From contig NZ_CP029210.1 in NCBI RefSeq assembly GCF_003100395.1, positions 1,798,001 through 1,862,000 of the forward strand: 64,000 bases of DNA, read 5' to 3'. The notes beneath the pieces are model-generated. The model saw only the letters and a program-made list of their open reading frames with translations, was not told the origin of the DNA and did no database searches. Made by a program: the position numbers and the translations under genes. This document shows positions 20,179 through 26,947 of this stretch, piece after piece; within the stretch, counting starts at the first letter, position 1, and each line of letters opens with the position of its first letter. The stretch comes from Aquabacterium olei (lineage in GTDB: Bacteria; Pseudomonadota; Gammaproteobacteria; Burkholderiales; Burkholderiaceae_C).

Positions 20179-20721
20179 TCAGGTGAACAGATCGCCCTGC
20201 TCGGACATCTGCTTGAGCTGTTCATTGATCCATTGGGGATTCCTGGCCAGGCGCGCTTCAACCCAATGGGGGTTGCTGGCGATGGCATCTCGAACCCACT
20301 GGGGATAGCGCTCAAGCGATTCAGACAGCCAGGCTTTGAGCTTGTTGCGGATGTGGTCGCGGATGTCTTGCGCATCCACAAGGCCACAGTACGCGATGGG
20401 CGACAGCGGGCTGCAGCCCACAACACGCAGGCAGTTCACGAATGAGAAGGGCTGTTGGTCCTTTTCTCGCTCGGTGAACACCCAGCGCAGGGTGTCGAAC
20501 TTGTCTTCCAACGGCGTGGTCGGGTCAGACAACTGGTTGATCTCCTGCAGCAAGCGCCAGTGCAAGAAGACGATGTCCTCCTCGCTCCAGTCGATGCGTT
20601 CGGTCGGATCGTCCAGCGACTGTGGGTCTGGCGGTTGATCCGGAAAAACGGACTGCGTCGCCCCCATGAAGCCATTCAAGGCAGCTGGGGGGTGAACCAG
20701 GGATGTGCTCGTGTGCAGCAT
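20179..20721 (-). CDS. Hypothetical ICE protein with C-terminal tryptophan repeats
   Basis: 180 aa from the ATG at 20721, chosen because GGAGG lies 5 bases upstream. The N-terminal half contains a helical region (DWSEEDIVFLHWRLLQEINQL); the middle has SFVNCLRVVGCSP; the C-terminal 40 residues contain three near-repeats, YPQWVRDAI, NPHWVEARL and NPQWINEQL, spaced 11-12 residues apart, so the P-x-W falls on one face of a helical array. Function unknown. It is first in the leftward ICE operon that ends with the DUF932 gene. Confidence 0.6.
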   Translation of the reverse strand: MLHTSTSLVHPPAALNGFMGATQSVFPDQPPDPQSLDDPTERIDWSEEDIVFLHWRLLQEINQLSDPTTPLEDKFDTLRWVFTEREKDQQPFSFVNCLRVVGCSPLSPIAYCGLVDAQDIRDHIRNKLKAWLSESLERYPQWVRDAIASNPHWVEARLARNPQWINEQLKQMSEQGDLFT

Positions 20722-21213
20722 CGTGGCCTCCATGTGAAATTGGGAGGCACGGCGCACCACGGGTGGGGCAATGCCCCACAGGGTGATGAACAGTCGGCAA
20801 GGTGTTATGACGCACTGCCGATGGCGATGAAAAGACTCCAGGGCTGGCTTGATCGGGTGGTGAGCCCGTTCGGATCGGTGTGCCAGCTACCGATCGAAGA
20901 AGGCTTTCTGGGTGAGGGCGCGCATGCCGCGTCAGTGCGGTCGTGCACTCACCACGAAAGTCGCTTCGATGGCATCGGAACGGTGGTGACCGTCAAGGGT
21001 TTGATGTGAACTCCAGGGCTTGCCTTGTTTGAATGCAGGGCCAGCTGCCGCATGTCAGCAAGGTAGTGCCTTGCCATGAGGATGGTCAAGATGGTTCCAT
21101 GCCAAAACGGGGGCTGATGCCGAAAGGGCCTTTAATTGCCGATGATTCCCGGTGGTGATGCATGAACGCGGTTCGCAAGATGGTGGCGAGCACGCCAGTC
21201 ACGGGAGCGCGAC
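20722..21213. other. Divergent intergenic region
   Basis: About 490 bases between the leftward maintenance operon and the rightward DUF1845-like gene. It must hold promoters for both, but I see no clear operator. A possible 62-codon frame (20821-21009, +) has no recognisable product. Confidence 0.4.
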
Positions 21214-21969
21214 ATGTCTGATATTCACCAGATCGTCAAGATGGACCAGGGCGGGGTCAACGACCGGATCCTGGCCAAAGAAAGCAAAGCAGATTTCAGG
21301 CGCATCGAAGCGGCCAGTGTGAAGATGCCCACGCGCTTCACCAGCGCAGAGGGCAAGCGCTTCTTTGTTCGCTTGTTCAACACGCTGCAGCTCAACATGC
21401 ACTTCATCTCGGTGATCGCACGCACGCGGCTGGATCACGATGACATCGTCAAGGTGGAGGCCAGCGTTCGGGCGAAGCTTGACGCGGTCAACGAGAGCCT
21501 GAACAGCGCCATCGATGGCGCAGAGGCCTTGTTCAAGGCCCATGGCATCACCAGTGTGGCGACGTATGACACCGTGGCCCTGGCGGTGGACGTCAGTGTG
21601 CTGTCGTCGTTTGGGCGTCGCTTCCTGGAGGTCCTGGGTAAGCTGGACCAGTTGATGCCACTGCTCCAGACGCTGGAGATCCATGAAGTGATCACTGCGC
21701 AGGCGGTGGACATCCAGCGCGCCAGCCTCAAGCGTCAGGTACGCGACGTGGCCAACGGGGCTCGCAATCTGGCCACTGGCCTGAGGCGCCGCATGAATGC
21801 CATGGGTGAACGGGGTGAGGGCGGTCCCGAGTCTGTGCCAGCCCCAGCAGCAAATGTTCAAGCATCTGGTGTGCTTGCTCAGGAGCTGGAAGCGACCGGC
21901 GATGATGCAAGTGTTTCGTCAGCCACGGACACCATGGAGCCTGTGGTTGCTGCTGTTGTCGTCAAGTAG
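21214..21969 (+). CDS. ICE protein, DUF1845/AcaB-like
   Basis: 251 aa, with GGGAG 7 bases before the ATG. The central segment (RFFVRLFNTLQLNMHFISVI, LDHDDIVKVEASVRAKLD, LDQLMPLLQTLEIHEVI) fits what I know of DUF1845 proteins found on ICEs and conjugative plasmids; the Pfam family was renamed after AcaB, a regulator of IncC transfer. The C-terminal 50 residues are Ala/Pro-rich and low-complexity. The family call is from memory of its pattern and is tentative. If right, it would add a third element to the FlhDC-like regulatory set on this ICE. Confidence 0.55.
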   Translation: MSDIHQIVKMDQGGVNDRILAKESKADFRRIEAASVKMPTRFTSAEGKRFFVRLFNTLQLNMHFISVIARTRLDHDDIVKVEASVRAKLDAVNESLNSAIDGAEALFKAHGITSVATYDTVALAVDVSVLSSFGRRFLEVLGKLDQLMPLLQTLEIHEVITAQAVDIQRASLKRQVRDVANGARNLATGLRRRMNAMGERGEGGPESVPAPAANVQASGVLAQELEATGDDASVSSATDTMEPVVAAVVVK

Positions 21970-22344
21970 CTACTCAACGCGACCTGGTTGATGCTGGCAA
22001 GCGCCACGCGCAAGGGGCCAACTTCACGGACGATTTCGAGGAGCACAAGCCGTTCTTGCCTTGAGGCGTCCCATGTCGTCCGCTAAGGTGACATCGGGAC
22101 GCATGTTGCGCCACCGTCGCAGTCGATACCTGCCTGCCTGTGCCTGTCCACGTTGCGCTGAGCCAGCCCGTTGACGAGGCACGATGTACTTGGAGTTGCT
22201 CACAACCACACCGTGCGACCGGGACGCCGCCGATGTGATGCCGGAGTCGTGCGTCCCTATCGGCATGCGCAAACCCTGACCTAGCGCCGCCGCTACAGAG
22301 CAGGTCATGTCTTCCATCGGCATTCGCCGTGAAGAGGCCAGATC
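21970..22344. other. Intergenic region before the AlpA gene
   Basis: About 375 bases. No gene or repeat could be supported; the frames present on either strand are Arg-rich and look non-coding. It should contain the promoter of the alpA-like gene. Confidence 0.3.
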
Positions 22345-22599
22345 ATGCCTAAACCCAACCGGGGTGCCGTTGTCGTGCCCGCGGCGCCTGTCCATGCTGT
22401 TGCGGCGCCATCATTGCCGCAAGTTGGCTTTCTCCGACAGGCACAGGTTCTGCAATTTGTTCCCATCTCCAAGTCCACACTGTGGCGGCGCGTGCAGACG
22501 CGCACCTTTCCTGAGCCCGTCAAGCTGTCGGTGCGCGTGACCGTCTGGAGGGTGGAGGACATCAGGCAATGGATCGCTGAACAAAGTAGCCGTGCCTGA
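22345..22599 (+). CDS. AlpA-family helix-turn-helix regulator
   Basis: 84 aa. The C-terminal 60 residues have the AlpA/MerR-like winged-helix pattern: GFLRQAQVLQFVPISKSTLW, RRVQTRTFPEPVKL and VTVWRVEDIRQWIAEQ. AlpA of prophage CP4-57 activates the excision recombinase; on ICEs such small proteins often act as excision or integrase activators. It lies upstream, on the same strand, of the recombinase-like gene at 22932. Confidence 0.82.
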   Translation: MPKPNRGAVVVPAAPVHAVAAPSLPQVGFLRQAQVLQFVPISKSTLWRRVQTRTFPEPVKLSVRVTVWRVEDIRQWIAEQSSRA

Positions 22600-22931
22600 C
22601 GCCCTTTGCTGAAGCCGATGTTCACGCTTGCAGAGCCCGCCCTCTTGCAATGCACCTTGCTTGGCATGCCTTGCCCCGATATCGAGCGCGCTGGGGCCTT
22701 GGCACACGCCAATGCATGGGAAGTGTGCTGCTACCCATGCGGGGTGGTGCCACGGAACTTGCTTGCTTCTGGGTGTTGTCACGTGGCTTTTGTCCACGCC
22801 AAAGCAGATCTGCCTGATGCCAAAACCCCCCGCCTTCACCGGCGATTTCGACTGGTGAAAAGTGCGACCAGGGTTGAGCATGAAGGCACTTTGGCAGCGT
22901 GAGGACAAGTAAACAAAGCAGGGAGAGGGTC
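22600..22931. other. Intergenic region between alpA and the recombinase-like gene
   Basis: About 330 bases. An open frame (22606-22902) exists but begins TTG without a ribosome-binding site, is rich in Cys and Ala and matches nothing known, so I do not call it. A promoter for the following operon is expected here. Confidence 0.3.
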
Positions 22932-23873
22932 ATGTCATGCGTACCAGAACTGGAACCAGACGGGAGCACCGTTGCCCAATCGATCCGGATGCTCAAGGAG
23001 GTCATCGATGGCGACACCTATGAGACCGTGGCCGCGCGGTTTGGCGTGTCACGCACGGCGGTTGAGCGGCGCATCAAAGCCATTGCGGTGCAGTTGAGCC
23101 AAGTGGCCGACATCGATGGCTTGAATGAAGATGGCGCAGCATTCGTCAGACGCTTGCGCCTGCACCGCGATGCCATCCTGACGGCCCTGGTGGACTTCGA
23201 TCCGAGACGGCCCGTCGAGCATCGTTCCAGCCGCATCGTCTCCATGGACGAAATCATCCAGGCAGGCAAGCGCATCAAGGGGCGCAGCAGTCGGCCATGG
23301 CATGACCTGTCGCTGTTCTATCTCCTGTTTGCCACGGGCGCACGTCCCCTGGAAATCGCCCGCCTCGAAGTGAGGGACTACCTGAGCTCCGATGGCAGCG
23401 TTCGGCGCCACTCTCAAATGCGTGCCGAGGTGGCCATCACTGGAAAGGCCCGCCCATTGCACTTCGCCAGCACGAGGCTGGACGAATCGCTTTCAAACTA
23501 CTTGGAAGAGCGCCTGAGGCTCGGGCTGGGCTTGGGACGGGATGGTGCTTACAGAGGGCTTGATCCAGATAGCCGCTTGTTCCTGTCTACAGCAGGAGAG
23601 GGGTTCAAGATCACACCCTATGGTGCGCCTGGTCAGCGACGGTTCTTGTGTCGACCGATCCTGGAGACCTATCGCAAGCTGTTTCGCTATGCCGAGATGA
23701 AAGGCGTGACGGCGCTGTCTGTGCGGCGCACCGTCGTGGCACGCCTCTATGAGCGTGGCGCTGATGAGGACGATGTCGGCCTGATCCTGGGCATCAGCGA
23801 ACGCAGTGCGGTGCGCGAACTGCTGGCTCGCCACAAGCCGACCATCGAGCAACTGCTCGATGAACTGGTGTGA
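22932..23873 (+). CDS. HTH plus tyrosine-recombinase-fold protein lacking catalytic His and Tyr
   Basis: 313 aa from the ATG at 22932, preceded by GGGAGAGGG. Residues about 20-45 form a helix-turn-helix (YETVAARFGVSRTAVERRI). The C-terminal 200 residues follow the tyrosine-recombinase fold: LSLFYLLFATGARPLEIARL has the box I Arg and Glu, TGKARPLHF fits the beta-hairpin Lys, and ALSVRRTVVARLYERGADED fits box II with its Arg. However the box II His (HxLRH) is replaced, the following LGH is LGIS, and no Tyr occurs in the last 35 residues. So it has the fold but probably not the strand-transfer chemistry. Its stop overlaps the next start by GTGA. Confidence 0.7.
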   Translation: MSCVPELEPDGSTVAQSIRMLKEVIDGDTYETVAARFGVSRTAVERRIKAIAVQLSQVADIDGLNEDGAAFVRRLRLHRDAILTALVDFDPRRPVEHRSSRIVSMDEIIQAGKRIKGRSSRPWHDLSLFYLLFATGARPLEIARLEVRDYLSSDGSVRRHSQMRAEVAITGKARPLHFASTRLDESLSNYLEERLRLGLGLGRDGAYRGLDPDSRLFLSTAGEGFKITPYGAPGQRRFLCRPILETYRKLFRYAEMKGVTALSVRRTVVARLYERGADEDDVGLILGISERSAVRELLARHKPTIEQLLDELV

Positions 23874-25117
23874 ACACCATGCCCACCCGTCAAGGCGCTG
23901 AAGGCGACAGTCAGCGCTTTTCCATCAAAGGGCGGGTGGTGGATGCAAGTGCGCCAGACATGCAGGATCTGCTGGCTCACGTGTACGAGACCCCCGAACG
24001 TCCCCGATGTCTGTGTGTTCCTGGTGGTGTGGAGATGTACGTGGCGCGGCACCGTCAGTTCGTTGTCAAGCGCATGCCGGAAACCGGGTGTCGGCATCAC
24101 CCATCGTGCCCATCCTTTGAGCCAGAGTGGCAACAGTCAGGCCTGGGCGAGTTGGTGGGCGAGGCTGTTCTGGAGATGGTTCCTGGCCAGATTCAACTGC
24201 GTGTGGACTTCCCATGGGTGCGCACGGTGGGGCGTAGCTTGGTTCGAGGTGAAACGCATGACGTGAACGAGGTGGAAGCGCCCAGGCGACGAATGAGCCT
24301 GCATGCCCTGATGCACTTCCTGTTCGAGCGAGCAGGCTTCAACCGATGGAGCCCGGCTATGGAGGGCAAGCGCAATCAAGGTGTCCTGCACAAATACCTG
24401 ATGAATGCGGCCGAGGACGTGATGGTCAAGGGTGCTGGGTTGAGCGAGCGTTTGTACGTGCCCGAGCCCTTCAGCGAAGCCAGCAAATTCGAGGTAGCTC
24501 AGCGCCGTCGCAACAAGCTGGCGGTCTTGCATCCGCATGAAGGGCAAAGCCCTCTGGCGGTGGTCATCGGAGAGTTCAAGGTCAGCGAGGTAACGGCCCT
24601 GGGTCGGCGTGTTTGGATCAAGCACATGCCCGATGCCCCCCTGCTGGTGGGCACCAAGACCTGGGAGCGCATTGAGCGGGTCTTCGCGCCATTGTTTGAA
24701 GCCCGTGACGCTGACAGCGGATACAAGGTCCGTTTGGTGCTGGTGGCACTGATACGCGCTCGCCGTGAGCACACCTATGAAATTGATGCGGCCAGTTTGA
24801 TGTTGACTAGCGAGCACTGGATCCCTGTGGAGGGCGTGCACGAGTTGCCGCTGGTGCATGCGCTTGTCTCTCAGGGCCGACGCTTTGTCAAACCACTGCG
24901 TTACGACGCCAGGAGCGCCGTTGCATTTCCCAATGCTTTGTTGCTGGATGCCGGTTGTCTGCCGGTGCCTTTGCATGTCATCAGCGCATTCATGCCCCCG
25001 AAGGATCGGGCGGAAAAAGATCGCGTGGTGCGAACGTCCGGTGTTTCATCCTGGCTCTGGTGGAGTGCCGAAGAGATGCCTGCGTTGCCAGAGGCAATGA
25101 CGTCCAAGAGTCATTGA
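23870..25117 (+). CDS. DUF1173 family ICE protein
   Basis: 415 aa from a GTG overlapping the upstream stop (an ATG three codons later is the alternative). The N-terminus carries the DUF1173 pattern CLCVPGGVEMYVARH, FVVKRMPETGCRHHPSC, and later MHFLFERAGFNRWSP and LVVGTKTWERI-like PLLVGTKTWERIERVF. Cys/His clustering near residues 45-80 could bind a metal. Function unknown; the family is typical of ICEs and genomic islands of Proteobacteria. Coupling to the recombinase-like gene suggests the two products act together. It is the last backbone gene before the Cd/Pb island. Confidence 0.78.
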   Translation: MNTMPTRQGAEGDSQRFSIKGRVVDASAPDMQDLLAHVYETPERPRCLCVPGGVEMYVARHRQFVVKRMPETGCRHHPSCPSFEPEWQQSGLGELVGEAVLEMVPGQIQLRVDFPWVRTVGRSLVRGETHDVNEVEAPRRRMSLHALMHFLFERAGFNRWSPAMEGKRNQGVLHKYLMNAAEDVMVKGAGLSERLYVPEPFSEASKFEVAQRRRNKLAVLHPHEGQSPLAVVIGEFKVSEVTALGRRVWIKHMPDAPLLVGTKTWERIERVFAPLFEARDADSGYKVRLVLVALIRARREHTYEIDAASLMLTSEHWIPVEGVHELPLVHALVSQGRRFVKPLRYDARSAVAFPNALLLDAGCLPVPLHVISAFMPPKDRAEKDRVVRTSGVSSWLWWSAEEMPALPEAMTSKSH

Positions 25118-25208
25118 GCGAACCTCGGGCATATGGGCTCCGATGACCACCGTCTTGAGTCCTTCCAAGGCTGAGATAAACATTGGTCAGATGATTGGCA
25201 GGTGTCGA

Positions 25209-25406
25209 TCACCGGCGTTTGCCGTGGCTTGCTGAGACATGTTGTCGAGCTGTCGGCTGCTCAAGAGCCTCCCCCTGGCCAAGCCCACTCAAGATGCCGC
25301 AATGCGCCACGTCTTTTGCCTGAGCACATTGCCCCCGCAGGGCCACCAGTTGTTTTTTCAAGGCGGTCAGCTCTCGAATCCGTTGGGCCACGTGTTCGAT
25401 GTGCGA
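25209..25406 (-). pseudogene. 3' fragment of a PbrR/CadR/ZntR-type MerR regulator
   Basis: The minus-strand frame reads HIEHVAQRIRELTALKKQLV, then ALRGQCAQAKDVAHCGILSGL and a variable tail to a stop. This is the dimerisation helix and C-terminal metal-binding loop of Cd/Pb/Zn MerR regulators; the C-x8-C spacing matches PbrR and ZntR. The DNA-binding domain is missing. The fragment is joined in frame to an IS5 transposase remnant at about 25406. It probably once regulated the neighbouring cadA-type genes. Confidence 0.65.
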
Positions 25407-25660
25407 GGGATCCCGCTGCTTGTCCTTGTTCTTCGTCGAACTCGGCGCCCCGACGATCGTTGCGTCAACGATCGCCTGTGCCCCAACTTTCAGCCCTCGT
25501 ACCTGGAGCACCTCGCCCACCTTGCCCTGCCCAAATCGTTGTTCTCCAACAAACGGAGAAACTTCGGCAAGGTCGTCGCATCGGGCAGCGATACTGCTGA
25601 TACTCCGCGCTCTGATCTGCCGCTACCGCAAGTGTCTGCTGCTTCATCTTTGGGATCCTC
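25407..25660 (-). pseudogene. IS5-family transposase remnant (N-terminal part)
   Basis: Several frames in succession give an IS5-type transposase: MKQQTLAVAADQS near 25647, then LPDATTLPKFLRLLENNDLG in a second frame and GEVLQVRGLKVGAQAIVDAT, followed by IVGAPSSTKNKDKQRDP, in a third. It is frameshifted and stops after RDP, where it runs into the regulator fragment. No terminal repeats were recognised. Not functional. Confidence 0.7.
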
Positions 25661-25745
25661 CAACGAGTGCTTGCTAGGCATGCAAGTCATGCGCCAGATC
25701 GGACCTTTTTCAGCATTGCCCTAAGCCGGAAGGAGTGATAGATGC

Positions 25746-26405
25746 ATGATGTCTGAAGACAATCTGAAAGGCCCAAATGGTGAGGACGTTCGATCATCCG
25801 TTAGCCAAGATGCTGCCGTGTCATCGACCGATCGATTCTACGAAGACCATGCGGTCGAATATTTCTCAGGGACCTCCGGTGCCCAGACGCAGTTCGTCCT
25901 CGATCGGTTCCTGTCACATCTGCCGGCCAATGCCGCCATCCTTGATGCCGGCTGCGGCTCCGGTCGGGACCTCAAGTACTTTCATTCGCGGGGTCATTGC
26001 GCGTTGGGCATCGATGCCTCGACAGCCCTCGTACAAATGGCGGCGGAGTATTCGGGCGCCCCATGTGAAGTCGTTCGCATAGAACGCATCAGCTATGAAG
26101 AACGGTTCGATGGGGTATGGGCATGTGCCTCATTGCTCCACTTGCCTCGGGACGCATTTCGCCCCGCACTTCGTAGCCTGAACCGGGCCCTCAAAAGAGG
26201 CGGCACACTCTTCATGGCAGTCCAGGAGGGGCAGGGCGAGGCGATTCTCCCGGACGGCCGGTTGTACGTCTACTACTCAGAAGACGATATACGCACGTCA
26301 CTTGACGCTGCCGGGTTGGCAGTGAATGAACTGTGGACGACGCGGAATTCGGCTGAGGCTGTGCACCAGCCGGTATGGATCAATGTCATTGCCACGGCGC
26401 AATAG
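25746..26405 (+). CDS. Class I SAM-dependent methyltransferase
   Basis: 219 aa, with GGAAGGAG about 10 bases upstream of the ATG. Rossmann-fold methyltransferase: motif I AAILDAGCGSGRDLKYF (residues about 60-76), acidic residue after strand 2 in LGIDAS, motif IV-like FDGVWACASLLHLPR and the post-motif LKRGGTLFMAVQEG. Similar to the Methyltransf_11/25 group, including enzymes that methylate small molecules and tellurite-type oxyanions, but the substrate cannot be told. It stands alone on the plus strand next to the leftward metal operon and may be part of the accessory cargo. Confidence 0.8.
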   Translation: MMSEDNLKGPNGEDVRSSVSQDAAVSSTDRFYEDHAVEYFSGTSGAQTQFVLDRFLSHLPANAAILDAGCGSGRDLKYFHSRGHCALGIDASTALVQMAAEYSGAPCEVVRIERISYEERFDGVWACASLLHLPRDAFRPALRSLNRALKRGGTLFMAVQEGQGEAILPDGRLYVYYSEDDIRTSLDAAGLAVNELWTTRNSAEAVHQPVWINVIATAQ

Positions 26406-26443
26406 CGCGCCAGGACTGCACTGGCCGTCGGCATACTTCCCTG

Positions 26444-26947
26444 TTAACTCGGCTTAGTTTCCGTTTTCCCTCCCCGCAACTCGCAGACGAGCATCAAGAC
26501 AGCACCGAGGGTGATGCCGATGTCGGCCACGTTGAAGGCCGGCCAGTAGAACGACTGCCACCTGACATCAATCCAGTCCACCACCGCCCCGCGAGCGAGC
26601 CGATCGAGCAGGTTCCCTAAAGCACCGCCTAGGAGGAGCCCGAAGGCCAGCCGCTGAGGCCGACCGGTTTGAGGCCGCCGAATCAGTACGGCAAAAACAA
26701 CCGAGGCGGCCACAGCCACGGCGCTGAAGAAGAGGCGCTGCCATCCACCTGCGTCGTGCAAGAAGCTGAAAGCGGCACCTTCGTTGCGCCAGTGGACGAT
26801 GTTGAGCACCGGGAGCCATGGCTCGCTGGAGCCATACGGGAGTGCAGCGACCACCGCAGCTTTGCTTGCGATGTCGATCAGGAAGACGGCTGCGGCTGCA
26901 AGGAAGGCACGCGCAACGCTCGGATCCATTGTTTGGCGCATCCTCAC
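26444..26947 (-). CDS. lspA: Signal peptidase II (LspA/PbrC-type) in a metal operon
   Basis: About 167 aa. The GTG at 26947 overlaps the cadA stop (GTGA); in-frame ATGs follow at 26941 and 26929. Four membrane helices are seen, with the two catalytic Asp regions GGALGNLLDRLARG and AFNVADIGITLG, and the N-terminal FLIDIASKA. Signal peptidase II cleaves prolipoproteins at the lipobox Cys. Copies coupled to Cd/Pb ATPase genes are known from pbr operons (pbrC), where they help lead resistance. The chromosomal housekeeping lspA should exist elsewhere. Confidence 0.88.
   Translation of the reverse strand: MRMRQTMDPSVARAFLAAAAVFLIDIASKAAVVAALPYGSSEPWLPVLNIVHWRNEGAAFSFLHDAGGWQRLFFSAVAVAASVVFAVLIRRPQTGRPQRLAFGLLLGGALGNLLDRLARGAVVDWIDVRWQSFYWPAFNVADIGITLGAVLMLVCELRGGKTETKPS

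Noticed and set aside
20821..21009. 62-codon frame in the divergent region
   Set aside because: No ribosome-binding site of note and no recognisable product.
22606..22902. Open frame of 98 codons between alpA and the recombinase-like gene
   Set aside because: TTG start, no ribosome-binding site, Cys-rich sequence without similarity.
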